Part shown: positions 41,756 to 53,591 of the stretch, piece after piece
Layout: the number at the start of each line of letters is the position of its first letter
How positions within the stretch are numbered: position 1 is the first letter of the stretch
Assembly: GCA_020912385.1 (NCBI GenBank)
Contig: CP087206.1
Location: forward strand, 124,001-188,000
Length of the DNA: 64,000 nucleotides
Reading direction: 5' to 3'
Origin: Neofusicoccum parvum
Taxonomy: Eukaryota; Ascomycota; Dothideomycetes; Botryosphaeriales; Botryosphaeriaceae
The notes under the pieces: generated by a model
Databases searched by the model: none
The model's input: only the letters and a program-made list of their open reading frames with translations
What the model was told of the DNA's origin: nothing
Translations under genes and position numbers: made by a program

Positions 41756-43477
41756 CTACAGTCCCACAAGGCTTCTCACAAAGCTCACAACAGAGGGAAT
41801 AGCCGTAAGAATGATGAACAGAATCCCAAAAATGCTCATGGACAGAGAGCTTAATGCTGCAGCTCTCCGATCCTTCTCCAACAACATCGCGGTGGCGATC
41901 GCCGAAGAATTGGCCCCAAGCACCACGCCCGTCGTCACGTAATCATCTGCCCCATACTATCAGCTTCGTGATCGCAATGCGCCAACCAGACACCATACCT
42001 TTGGGGATGCGCAACAGACGCAGTATCGTAGGCCCGAATATCGGCCCGGAGATGCCGCTCACCACCGCGATGGGCGAGATGGCAGCCAACTCGCCTCCCA
42101 GGTTCTCCGCCGACAGCTGCGCGAGCGCGAGCGTCACGCTGCGCGGCGCCATGGCCAGGCTGCGCGCAGCCGAGACGCCGAACGCGAAGCACAGCGGCGG
42201 GTATCCGAACAGCGACGGCAGGGTCAGCGCCACGACCGGCCCGAGGATGGCGATGAAGTACCGAGCCAGCTCTCGGCGGTACTGGTACATCGGCATCGCG
42301 AGCGACACGATGCTGGCGTCGAGGAGGCTGGCCAGGATGTCGCCCGCGCCCGGCAGCGGCAGGCCGCGGGTGCCCCGGAAGTAGTGCAGGTAGCTCGTCT
42401 CTGTGCGATAGAGGTTCAGCCCGGTCTGGAGGCTCATGCCTTTGGTGAGAGCCAAGACCCATATGCCGAGAACGCTGAAAAGGGCGGTGACGATGACGGG
42501 GTGTGCGACTCTTTTGATCTTAGGTGGGATGGCGTTGGCCATGAAGAACATCAGGACGTTGAAGGACAGAAAGAGCGGCATCGAGTAGCCGGTTGAATAG
42601 TAGACAGGAAGCCCAATGAAGAGGAACAAGCAAAGATAGATGCAAATGTCGAGATGTTCCAAGATAGAACCGGCGAGCTTATGAGACGGACGGCAGGTTT
42701 CTTCTGGCCGATCGAGAGTGGGTGGTTGAATGGCAGAGGTTGACGACTCTTCCGCGCATTGCAGACCTCCGACTGTTTCATGGGACGATTCATCTTTGAA
42801 GCTGTCATCTGGTGTTTCTGATTTCTCGGAAGGACTTTCGCAACTTTTGTTAGCTGAATAGATACGCATGGGCGGTTCATTGGTTTCGTACCTTTGGGCT
42901 TCGTCTGCCTCTGACTTTTCTGAAGTGGAGCTACCGCGCTTTCGCAACTTTCGAAGGAGAAGCTGGATAGCCCGTGAAGTGTAGGCTGTTACGGCGAACT
43001 GCAGAACGTATCCTACAATAAAAACTCCGATCAAGACCCCAATCTCTGCACCGCTGATCATCTTGCTAAGCGGCAAAAGAATGAAACTAGGTGTGAAGTA
43101 GAGGTTCATCGTACGGAGTGCAAATCCGATGGGAACGTCTATGACCTTCAACAGTCTGCTCATGCTCTTTTCTCCCAGCACAAGATTAGCCAAAAGCAGC
43201 CCAAAGAATAAAATCAGAAGGCATGCTACACTGGCGGGGAATGAAACAGTCCCAAGACCGATCAGAGCGTCAAGTGCTAAAACGAAATATAGCATTACAA
43301 CCAAGCCAAACGGAACGAAGATCCACGATTTGACAAGGTGGTTCCCCGAGGAATTCATTACCTATGATCATTTTTGATCAGTTCGTCTTCTCACAACACG
43401 TTGGACGCTCTTACCATTGCTGATGCCTTGCTGGCGGTGGATTCCATCTTCTCCGAAATAATGTGCAGTGTTTCCAT
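41756..43477 (-). CDS. LrgA/LrgB-type multi-pass membrane protein
   Basis: Three exons, complement join(41756..41946, 41999..43361, 43415..43477), give 538 aa. The first exon (METLHIISEKM) is supported by a GTAAGA donor and TAG acceptor in frame with the longer body. The first half is LrgA-like with several helices (VSFPASVACLLILFFGLLLAN and IEV-type VIDVPIGFALR). A hydrophilic loop of about 90 residues rich in Ser/Glu follows. The second half is LrgB-like, ending SGISGPIFGPTILRLL and GVVLGANSSAIATAMLLEKD. Plant PLGG1, a chloroplast glycolate/glycerate transporter, is the best studied fused relative, and bacterial LrgAB affects pyruvate uptake and lysis. A carboxylate-transport role here is inferred from the family; location is not shown. 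Confidence 0.85.
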
Positions 43478-44562
43478 GATTTGGTTTACCAACTAAGCCG
43501 TGATATGAGCCAGTACGGTGTCTCAAGTAGGAAGGGTAAGCTGAGGAAAGCTTAAGAGGCTTGGCTATCAGGTCTTCAACCGTTGAAGAGCGCCAAGAGC
43601 GAGCAACATCATTCTCTACCCATGATGAAGCTCTCCACTAACAATTTCTGGTCAATGATTGGCAAGTAACGCTCGATAACGAAGGATGCGAAGACACCGC
43701 TTGAGCCAAAGTGTGGAATGACACCATCACGGGGAGCTTACGACACCAAAGTAGACGCGTAATGGTTGGCGAGCATGGGTGATCGGCGATGGCGGGACGA
43801 AGATCCCAGACCCCAGTCAGATACCCGACTGCATGGGAACAGGCGAGCAGCCGTCGCTAGCACCAGGATCCACCAGGGGCAGATACCAATCTTGTACACT
43901 GCCGAGGTTATGACGAGGTTAAGACGAGCAACTACTCTTCCGCGGTAGCTTAACCTAACGTCAGACCAAATCACGAACGGAATCTGCCGTAACGTTATCT
44001 GCGTCTCAGCTGCTAGGCCTCCAAGTTGCTCTGCCTCGCATGCACTTAGAAATTTATTCCCATTCTCCTTTCCACGGGTACGCGTAATACCCACTCTTCT
44101 CACCCACTCTTCTCAGTTGCCAAGAACTGGGATGCGACAAGGCAAACTTTGCACAACGATAGCGCAGCTCGACGCCTGCCATACAGCCTTGCAGTTTTGC
44201 ACAGCCAGTGTATGAACGTGCCCGAAAGCGAAAAAGAAACTATAGGTGTTTGTAGTACGATAACGAAGATAATGACGTGGCAAGTCTTGCGGGTTTCCAA
44301 GGTTTGAGAATCACGACTGACGGTGGACCGAAAGTTACATGTCGGCCCCACATCATTCAAGGGCTACGTGTATCTGTGTGTGATAACTACCCCAGCACGG
44401 CAGAGCTGCCAAGTTCGACGGTCTGCGGCCAAGGGAGCTGCCGTAATAGATGATGACTTTGGAAGAATGCCGCCGAGCAAAAAGACAATGACAAGAGGAA
44501 CACTTCCAGTACTCAAACTTGATCTGAGGAAAGCAACCTTCTCTTCAACTGAACAGAACAAC
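43478..44562. other. Divergent promoter of LrgB-like gene and carrier
   Basis: This 1.1-kb interval separates two divergent membrane-protein genes. It holds a 122-codon minus-strand frame (43738-44103) that lacks any motif. No TATA box or known binding site could be assigned with confidence. Confidence 0.4.
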
Positions 44563-45608
44563 ATGCAGGAGCAGAAATCCCGAACAGTGTTGGCTGGACT
44601 GCCGGCCACCACAAATTTGATTGGTCCGTACTCTTCTCAATCTCCCGTCAATCATAATGGTCAGTATACTGACGTCCTCCAGCCGGCGGAGCGGCAGGCA
44701 TCATGGAAGCCTGCATCTGCCATCCCCTGGATACTGTCAAAGTGAAAATGCAATTGTCACAGAGGGAGGTGGTGTTGTCGGTGAGCTCGGACACTTACCA
44801 TGTCCACTTTTCTCTTTCACTAACTATTCTCAAGGCAAACCGAAACGGCTTCATCGGAACCTTTTCTCGCGTAGTTCGTACGGAAGGACTCCTAGCACTT
44901 TACAGAGGCTTCGATGCCGTGGTCATTGGGATGGGGCCAAAGATGGCAGTTCGCTTTGCCTCCTTCGAAGCCTACAAGTCTTCGTTCCAGACCGTCTACG
45001 GTGACACCAATGGAGCAGCTGTCTTCTCTGCCGGTCTTGCAGCCGGCATCACTGAAGCCGTCTTTGTCGTCAACCCCATGGAGGTCGTCAAGATCAGACT
45101 GCAAGGCCAGAAGGTTGCTCCCGCGATAGGTGGAGTTGCTGGCATGCCCGAGTACCGAAACGCACTTCACGCTGCGGGCTCAGTTGCGTGGAGGGAGGGA
45201 ATTGGCGCCCTCTATCAGGGTGTGATTCTCACTGCGATTCGACAAGGGACGAATCAAGCGGCCAACTTCACCGTCTACACTTTGCTGAAAACCAAACTCA
45301 AGAAACATCAGCCGCACGGCAGAGATCCACCAAGCTACCAGACAGCCGCGATTGGGCTGATCTCTGGCGCCATCGGCCCTATGTGTAACGCACCTATCGA
45401 CACCATCAAAACTCGCATGCAGAACTCCGCCAAAGCTCCCGGCGAGAGCGGGCTACGGAAGGGCATCATCATTGTGGTGGATATGCTGCGAAATGAAGGT
45501 GTTCGTGCGTTCTACAAAGGGATTACACCACGGGTCATTAGAGTGGCACCAGGCCAGGCTGTCACCTTCACGGTGTACGAGTTCATGAAGAGGCAACTAC
45601 AGGGGTAG
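44563..45608 (+). CDS. acuL: Mitochondrial succinate-fumarate carrier (Sfc1/AcuL-like)
   Basis: Three exons, join(44563..44623, 44683..44780, 44835..45608), give 310 aa. The product has the three repeats of a mitochondrial carrier with Px(D/E)xx(K/R) signatures: CHPLDTVKVKMQ, NPMEVVKIRLQ and APIDTIKTRMQ. Details such as PMEVVKIRLQ, AIRQGTNQAANFTVY and FYKGITPRVIRVAPGQAVTFTVYEF match yeast Sfc1 and Aspergillus AcuL. This carrier exports fumarate and imports glyoxylate-cycle succinate across the mitochondrial inner membrane, and is needed for growth on acetate or ethanol. The gene lies 727 bp upstream of, and on the same strand as, isocitrate lyase, which produces that succinate. Confidence 0.88.
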
Positions 45609-46335
45609 TCGGCGGTGTTACTTTGGCTGTACTTAGACTCATCGAAGTGCTAGTGTGTATCGAGCTCTCGGTTCGCATTTTCAAATTCTACAGGCGTTTT
45701 GATGGAGCCAGTTAGTCACTTCACTATATGGATTAGATAGGTGTGCCACACCCACAGGGTAGATGCATAATCTATACGTTTTGGTTCCACTTCTCGTACA
45801 GCCGAGTGGGCCATGGCGGTTCCGATTGATCAGCAGCAATAGAAAGTCGGGACTTCCGACTCGGAAGATCCATTCCTTTAGAGCTGAGGAAGATCAGACC
45901 ACACTCTATACACCGACCGGGATTCTAGCTATTCCTTGTCATCCAAGTGCATGAAGGTTTGAGTTTATCGACGCGCGTCGTTCAACTTGTCTTCGTATCG
46001 GCTCGCACATCTTCTCCACTGTCCATGCCGGACGACGTGTTCCTGCTGTTCGAGGAAGTGACAGTGTCGATGCCAAGCTCGGCACCTCCGTCCTTGCTTT
46101 GGACTGAAACTATCTCGTGAGACACAATCACCTTGCCGCGTCATTGCTGCCGATCAATCGGAAGGTGATACGTAGGATCGGATTTTTTCGACAAGTGGGG
46201 GTAATCTGATGTGGTGGTGGGACAGATACATGTTAAAAGGTCGATGAAGGTTGTGCTCTTTATTCACATCAACATCTCAAAACTTCGTACCAGTCTTTAG
46301 AATTAGTCAGTCCAGAGCTTTCTTCTGTCTGTATC
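45609..46335. other. Intergenic, isocitrate lyase promoter
   Basis: The 727 bp before the isocitrate lyase ATG. Acetate-regulator (FacB-type) sites would be expected, but I could not assign one confidently. No TATA box is clear. There is no gene. Confidence 0.4.
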
Positions 46336-48191
46336 ATGGGCTATAACAAGACTACCAACGGCATCAAGACCACCGAGGTACTTGAGACACCCCCCTTTCG
46401 ACGGATGTCACGTGAAGAGAAGAAGAACATCATCGACATGTACCTCGAAGATGCTACCTTTGCCTCCGAAGTGAAGGCTACAGAAGAATGGTGGAGGAGC
46501 CCCCGCTGGGCAGCTACGAAACGACCATATACAGCCAGTCAGATCTGTTCGAAGAGAGGTAACTTGAAGATCGAGTACGCAAGCAATGCAATGAGCAAGA
46601 AGCTTTGGGAAATTCTCGAGAAACGGTGGAAGGTATTTTCCCCGTCGCTAAATACTCTTTCACGATACTAATTACTATTAGGAGAAAGACGTCAGCTTCA
46701 CTTTCGGGTGCATGGATCCCGTTCAAGTCACACAAATGGCCAAGTATCTCGATACTATCTATGTGTCGGGATGGCAGTCTTCGGCTACTGCCTCATCAAC
46801 GAATGAACCATCTCCAGATCTTGCCGACTACCCAATGGTTAGTAGCCCAGCGGTACCTAACTGTCATTTCTAATTCCACCAGGACACCGTTCCCAAGAAG
46901 GTGGATCATCTCTTCAAGGCCCAGCTCTTTCACGATCGCAAGCAGCATGAGGAGCGTCTCACAGCCCCTTCAGACGAACGTGGAGGCCTGCCCAACATTG
47001 ACTTTCTTCGACCAATTGTGGCGGATGCAGATACCGGACATGGCGGCGTCACTGCTACCATGAAGCTCACGAAACTATTCATCGAAAGCGGTGCTGCCGG
47101 CATCCATGTCGAAGACCAGGCACCCGGGACGAAGAAATGCGGCCACATGGGCGGAAAGGTCATGGTTCCCATCCGCGAGCACATCAATCGCCTCGTGGCA
47201 TGCCGCGCCCAGGCTGATATCATGGGCACGGATCTTGTCCTCGTTGCTCGGACGGACTCCGAGGCGGCTACGCTTATCACCTCGACCATTGACCCAAGGG
47301 ACCATGGTTTCATTCTTGGTTCTACCAATTCGGACTTGCAGCCTTTGGCTGATGTTCTCGCCGCGGCCACGACGACAGGTCGCAGTGGCACCGAGGTTGC
47401 CGCCCTCGAGACACAATGGCTTCAGGAGGCAAATCTGAAAACTTTTAACGATGCTGTGGTCGACACGATCCAGGCTGGCCATCATTCTGACAAAGACGCC
47501 ATGGTTGGTGAGTATCTGAAGTCTGCTCAAGGCAAGTCCAACCACGCATGCCGTACTCTAGCGACGACACTCCTTGGTCAAGAAATCTACTTCAACTGGG
47601 ATGCCCCAAGGACAGTAGAAGGATACTATCGGTACAAAGGTGGATGCGAGTGCGCCATCGCCAGAGCAGTCGAGTTCGCTCCCTACGCAGGTAAGACTCC
47701 ACGCACTTGAGCCTCTCTGATGAAACAACACTGACGAACTTAAAGACCTGGTGTGGATGGAGTCGAAGACACCGGATTACAAACAAGCCAAACAGTTTGC
47801 CGACGGTGTTCACGCCGTCTGGCCCTCTCAGAAGCTTGCCTATAACCTGTCTCCATCGTTTAACTGGAAGCGCGCTATGTCTCCCGAGGAGCAGGAGACG
47901 TACATCTCCCGTCTCGGCCAGCTCGGGTACTGCTGGCAGTTCATCACTCTCGCAGGGCTTCACTCCACGGCGCTCATGACGGACGGATTCGCGAAGGAGT
48001 TTGCGAGCCGGGGTATGCGTGCGTATGGGGAGATGATCCAGGAGCCGGAAATTGAGACGGGTTGTGAGGTAGTGCTGCATCAGAAGTGGAGTGGAGCGAA
48101 CTATATCGATGAGATCTTGAAGGTGGTTTCAGGTGGCATCACGAGTACAGCTGCGATGGGCGAAGGGGTCACCGAGACACAGTTCAAATAA
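46336..48191 (+). CDS. acuD: Isocitrate lyase
   Basis: Four exons, join(46336..46632, 46682..46837, 46883..47690, 47746..48191), give 568 aa. The enzyme splits isocitrate to succinate and glyoxylate, the entry step of the glyoxylate shunt, usually in glyoxysome-type peroxisomes. The catalytic loop KKCGH (Cys237) is present, with [21 protein letters not shown] and NLSPSFNWK. Features of the C-terminal part ([26 protein letters not shown]) separate it from 2-methylisocitrate lyase. The N-terminus is longer than usual: about 45 residues precede the conserved EEWWRSPRW, against roughly 15-20 in the relatives I recall. It ends TQFK, so there is no PTS1 tripeptide. It is next to the succinate-fumarate carrier on the same strand. 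Confidence 0.93.
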
Positions 48192-49664
48192 GCTTTCATC
48201 GATTTATCTTGATAGAAATGAACAGCAGGACGCACAATACTGAATTTCGAATAGAAATGATATCCTACTGTGTTATGGTCGAACTGCCAGGAGCCAAATT
48301 TTGGAAGAAAAAAAGAAAAAGTAAAAAGAGAGAGAATGTGACGTATTTGGCATTGTACTCTATCTTTCCATTTTGACACAGCAGTGCCCACAAATGAGCT
48401 GAATCCAGCCCATTGTACAGCGATGGGAAATGATTTGAAAAAAGAAAAGGTGAAAGAACAATGAGTGTCCAAACCAGCAGTTGTAATGCATTTAACTCTC
48501 AATCGACAAATGGTTCAGACTGGCTCGAGGTCGTGATAATGAGTGGAGAGACGACTTGAGAACAACCTCCCGTCCCACACGACGCATTGTCATTCGTACG
48601 CTTCGCCAAATCCTCTTCCCTCCTCTCCTTTGCCGTCTGGCCTACCTTATGACCACTTCCCATCCGGGCGACAAGTAGTACCTCGTCAAACGGGCTTGGC
48701 GGTGCCTTCAACCGCGGATACATAGATAGCAGTGTTCAAACACGCCAGGTGACGGTTGATTCTCGCTTCGATTGATGATTGGCACTGTCAAATTTCCATA
48801 GCCAATCAGAATCCCCGCACGCCGCAACTGCCCAGCGATTCACACGCATCAACACCAATCTTGTGCGAGCAAACCTCCCTAGATAAAATCCACACATCAT
48901 ATGTGCAGCCACTATCTCAGCCGAAATAAGTAGAGCCCAGCATGTGTAGTCCGAAATCCTTGCGGCGCGAGAATGATAGTCCGGAGATGCACGTGCACCC
49001 AGTTTGAAGATGGGTGGTGTGGAAGATACCGCAGCCTCGTATTGCTTTTCCACGCCCCCACCCTCGATTTATCGTCCGAGCGCACATCTGGTCTGACCTG
49101 TTTCAGCCCTACCGTTATTCTAAAGAAAGAAGCGCCGACGGGCGATGCAATACGAACGAGATACTGATGCTTGGACCAGTACGAGAGCGAGAAGTGAATG
49201 CTTCTTTGGCAACGGAGCCGATGAGGCAGGTCGCTCTGCTCGAGCTAAAAATATAGCCGACTGCACTACTTACCGAAATTTATGGACTGATGAAACGGAC
49301 ACCATCAAAGAACATATGATGGTACGAACACACTTTACTAGATTTGGTTCGCCTTCCTGAAGATCTTCATGACTTGCGGCGAACCGGGGGATTTACCACA
49401 CCTACTGGGCTAGCCAGCTCCCCAGATCGGCTTCGCTCATGCGGGATGCGATCAACTCGCTAATCAGAGTGTAACTCAGTCCCACGATATAAAGAGCAGT
49501 CGTGGTTCCGCAGCTTCGGCTATCTACAACTGCGATGCTCTGACCAGTCACTCCTTATCAATTTTTCTTGTCACTCGTTTGTCCAACCACAATCTCTTCT
49601 TTATTTACACTCGCTCAAGCAATCATTAATCTTTTCTTTCATAATCCTCCTGCGTACCATTGAA
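48192..49664 (+). promoter_or_regulatory. Long intergenic region with TATA at 49488
   Basis: About 1.5 kb separates isocitrate lyase from the HsbA-like gene. TATAAA at 49488-49493 lies 172 bp before the ATG, followed by a pyrimidine-rich stretch (TCTTTATTTACACTCG region) typical of highly expressed fungal genes. No gene is supported between. Confidence 0.5.
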
Positions 49665-50839
49665 ATGAAGCCTAACACCGCAATTTTCTCTGCGATCGGC
49701 CTCCTTGGCGGAGCCGCAATCGCCACCATGAGCCCTGCAAACCTTCAAGACACAAGCAACGCACTTGCTCGTCAAGCATTTGACGTCAAAGACCTTGTAG
49801 TCACTATCAGCGCCACTCAGAGTGCCGCATTGATGAAAGTGAAGGAAATAATTTCCCCAAATTGTGGCTTTCCCGGCTAATTGTTGCCCAGGATGTTTTC
49901 GATGAGATGGATGATCTCTACGAAACCGTGCTGGCTAACATCCAACTTGTCATTGGCTCTGCAGCTCTCACCGAAGAAAGCCAGGATGTCCAGTTGGTTT
50001 ATGAGGCTTATTCCTATGTATGTATCCTTGGTATTTTGGTCTCAGCAGTTATTTTGTAAGTTCCGAGGAAGATGCTGACATGAAAATTTCTCGCACAGCT
50101 TGCTCAAGGAATGTTTGAACTTATGGACACACTCGGCAGCTCTGCAACCAACTTTATAGCTGCCGACGAACAGAATGAGTTCCGTGTGCCCGCCTCAATC
50201 CGCGAGGTCGGTGGCGTCATTGATGCTTGGATGTTCAACATGATCGGCCTCTTCCCCTCGAACACCTCATATGCCGACGAAGCTGCCAACCAGAAGAATC
50301 AGGTCGACTCTCACTTTCGCCGCTCCATCGCCGCCTACCATCTGGCTACCGCGAAAAATAGCAACCCATATGGCAACATCACCAACATTGTCTCCCTCGA
50401 TGGGCTCACCACGAACAATTCCACTGAGCCTGACTTCTTGACGACAGAATCCTCCGACGATAACGGCACCTCCGGTAATGCTGGAAGCTCAGACACTGAT
50501 GGTAACCCAAGCAACGTTGGTAATGCGAACGAGGGAAACTCCAACGGAGATGGCAAATCCAACAACGCCGACAAATCGAGCAACACTGACAGCCCAAACA
50601 ACGCTGGGACCTCGAACGAGGATGGAAACTCATACAACGGTAGAACCTCAGAGAGCGATGGAACTGCAAACAATGATGAAACCTCCCAGAACGTCGGCAC
50701 GTCGAAGGATAGTACTATTAGCTCCTCCGATGACACTCGATCTCAAAGCGTCGGCACTTTCAGCAACACTGGCACCGGCAACAACCCTGAAGAATGCATG
50801 CAGGTGGAGAAGAAGATCATTACTCGCACGAGGAAATAG
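49665..50839 (+). CDS. Secreted HsbA-like surface protein with Asn/Ser-rich tail
   Basis: Three exons, join(49665..49838, 49892..50017, 50099..50839), give 346 aa. The first 20 residues are a signal peptide. The next 160 residues are mostly helical without cysteines (DVFDEMDDLYETVLANIQLV and SIREVGGVIDAWMFNMIG), resembling hydrophobic surface-binding protein A and cell-wall galactomannoproteins, which coat hydrophobic surfaces. After about residue 230 the chain is a low-complexity tail rich in Asn, Ser, Asp, Gly and Thr, with units like SNNADKSSN and GTSNEDGN. Such tails are often O-glycosylated in wall proteins. The end (KKIITRTRK) is basic and not a GPI signal. Family assignment is moderate. 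Confidence 0.68.
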
Positions 50840-51791
50840 AAACTGGGCTAGGGGAATGATCACACACAAGTCCTCTGAAGACCTCCAAACCCTCTTATTC
50901 TTGTATCGACGGCCCGGTACCCACTGTATCCCTCGCTTTCCCCGTGTATTGTGTAAGCTTAGATCGAAAGCAAGGCCTTGGCTCTCGTGTTTGTTAAGAA
51001 CGCGGCGAAATGTCATGCAGATTTAGTGACGGATTAGAAACGTGAGTGCATAACGCGTTTTGCAGGTCGAGTAGCATGCGCGTTTGGTATCCTTAATCTT
51101 TGCATGAATTTGCGCAACGGTCTTCGAGTAAATGTGGCTTCAAGTCTGCAAACTGGCATGAATTCCTGAAAGCGAACGGCTCTCAGAGGGTTCTATCATG
51201 TGGGAGAAGAGCAATCAAAGATGTCTTGTATTTCTCGGCGTTGCACATCGTTATCTAGACCATATACCTGTTAGCTATCAGTGAGGACTCGAAGAACCTG
51301 CTTACTGTAAATTGTATGTCACGTCAGAGGCGTTTCGCGGCACGTTTTGGGAAGCTGACCCGCACTGTCCTCGGCTGCCAGCCAATGACGGCGCCAAACG
51401 ACGATCCACAATGGCCGAGTACAGGTTGCATCGCGAGATGGGATGCGCGCCATTCCCCGTGCGTGCAAGTGCGTCCGGATAAAAATAAAGCGGCGGTGTC
51501 CAGGCAATAGGGGCTGGGGCCGTACGGAGCGCCGCCAGACGTCACCCGGAATCCTGCGCTGGCGGCCACCAAATACGAGCGATGGCATCTTCACGAACGA
51601 TACGAAGCCAGCGCACTAACGAATCCTGCAGGACCCACCGTAAGCGTCAGGAGAATTCTGTCTCGCTCACGTTTGTTAAAGGTGACGGGAAGGACAGGCA
51701 AGATTTAGACGTCGTCTGCCCTCTACTTTGATTTCGCTCGGTTCTTTTTCTTTTTTTTTTTTTTCGAGCGTGCGACAGTTCAAGCTCCATC
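50840..51791. other. Intergenic, GH71 promoter
   Basis: A 950-bp interval before the GH71 gene. A long T/C-rich tract (51748-51774, including at least 14 Ts) lies just upstream of the ATG, a common fungal promoter feature. I find no clear TATA box and no gene. Confidence 0.45.
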
Positions 51792-53469
51792 ATGAGATCA
51801 CCCCGATGTCTAGCCGCAGCAGCGGCGGCCCTTCTATTTGCTGACAAAGTCATCGCTGAGACATCCAAAGCTGTCTTCGCTCATTACATGGTTTGTTGAG
51901 ATAATAATTCTTGCTGGCGACACAAGCTAACAGGCGCAAGGTCGGAACTGTTTTCGAGGAGCACGTAAAGAAAGATGTCGATGATGCTGCGGCGATGGGC
52001 CTGGACGGCTTTGCTCTGAACATCGGAGATCCGACAGGTTCCGAAACCCGCGTGTTACTCAATAATATCTTTGATTATGCCGCGGGAAACCACCCTGAAT
52101 TCAAACTCTTCATCAGCATGGATCTGTGGTCGCCGAAGAATCTGTCAGACTTTGATCAGATATTAACGGATTTCCTCGGTCACACTGCCTACTACAAGGG
52201 CTCCGATGGGTACCCCTTCCTGAGTACTTATGGCAGTGGTGGGTTCCATGAAGATCTTTGGTACAGCTGGCGGGATAGATGGGCAGACAAGATATACTTC
52301 GTGCCCGACTTCGCCGACATCATGGCCCTCCAAGGAACCGACGGCTGGTGGGACAAGTGGGGAGGCTTGATTGCCGGTCTGTTCAGCTGGGAGGCAGCAT
52401 GGCCAGAGAGAGGACAAGCAAGCACACCCGAGATCGCGGCTGCCGACGAGAAACCTGCGTGGACCAGGGAAAAAAACAAAGCCTACATGATGGGTACGCC
52501 TCCCTCCAACCACCCAACACTCCCCCCGCTAACCCCACCCCCCTCCCAGGCCTCAGCATGCTGCAATACAAAAACTCCTACGGCGCCAACATCTACCGCG
52601 CGGGCGAAGAAAACCTCCCCCTCCGCATCCAACACATCCTCAACATGCCCGACCAACCCGACTTCACCCAAATCCTCACCTGGGTACGCCCCACCCCCTC
52701 CCCGCCTCCCCACCCCACTAACCCCCTCCAGAACGACGGCCCCGAATCGCACTACATGGGCAACATCTGGCCCGAGCAAGACAACACCACCGAGTTCCGC
52801 CGCTACGCCAACCAAACCACCGCGCCGCACACCGGCATCCAACCGCTCCTCACCTCCTTCATCGCGGCCTTCAAAGCCGGCGCCCCGGCCGCCAACATGA
52901 CGCCCCCGACCGCGACCGCCCGCACCGCCGGCGCCCTCTGGTTCAAGCCGATCCTGGCCAACACGACGTGCGCGTCGGAGCGGGCGGGCGACCTGCACGG
53001 CGGCAAGCCCGACGGGTACGGCGTGGCCGTCGACGTGGCGACGTGGGCGGTGGTGGTGGGCGCGGACGACGCGGACGGGCTGCGGGTGCGCGGGTTCAGC
53101 GGGGGGGAGGCGGTTGGGGACGTGGAGTTGGTGGCGGGGCTGAGTTTTGGGAATTTTAGCGGTCTGCGGGAGGGGGCGCAGTGCTTGGAGGTGCGGGATG
53201 GGGAGGGGGCGTTGGTGGCGGTGGCGAGGGGGGGGAGGAACGTGTCGAGTGATTGCCCGGATGCGATTTATAATTTGAATCCGCAGGTGTTGGGGTTGGC
53301 GGAGGAGGTGGAGGGTGGGGGGTGTGAGGAGGCGAGTAGCGGGGATGATGGCGATGATGGCGATGATGAGTCTTGGGGTGTGAGGGCTGTGGTGGTCGAC
53401 CGGGGGGTTGTTCTTGCGGGGCTCTTTGTTGCGTTGGCTTCTGGGATGGGAGTTCTGGGGCTGTGTTGA
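51792..53469 (+). CDS. Secreted alpha-1,3-glucanase (mutanase), GH71
   Basis: Four exons, join(51792..51890, 51941..52493, 52550..52683, 52732..53469), give 507 aa. A signal peptide (MRSPRCLAAAAAALLFADKV region) precedes KAVFAHYMVGTVFEEHV. GLDGFALNIGDP and KLFISMDLW follow, all GH71 hallmarks. The first acceptor must be GCAAG at 51940, since the nearer CAG gives a stop in frame. The enzyme hydrolyses alpha-1,3-glucan, an outer layer of fungal walls, so it works in wall remodelling or on other fungi. A hydrophobic C-terminus (VVLAGLFVALASGMGVLGL) preceded by a small/acidic region suggests a GPI anchor. The GC-rich second half contrasts with the first. It is tail-to-tail with the GH92 gene, 122 bp apart. 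Confidence 0.88.
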
Positions 53470-53591
53470 GGTGATATCACGGAAAATGGCGTTGAATTCA
53501 GGGTTAGCGGGATGGGTTAGAGGTATAGATGTATTATTTACAGCTAATAAGACATGCGTCAGAGCGGCCACTCTGAAAACGCTTTCTCTCC

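Noticed and set aside
43738..44103. 122-codon minus-strand frame upstream of the carrier
   Set aside because: No homology or hydrophobic pattern; it occupies a divergent promoter.
46072..46083. GCC-N6-GGC inverted motif in the isocitrate lyase promoter as a possible zinc-cluster site
   Set aside because: One short match in 700 bp is expected by chance, and I do not recall the FacB consensus precisely enough to claim it.
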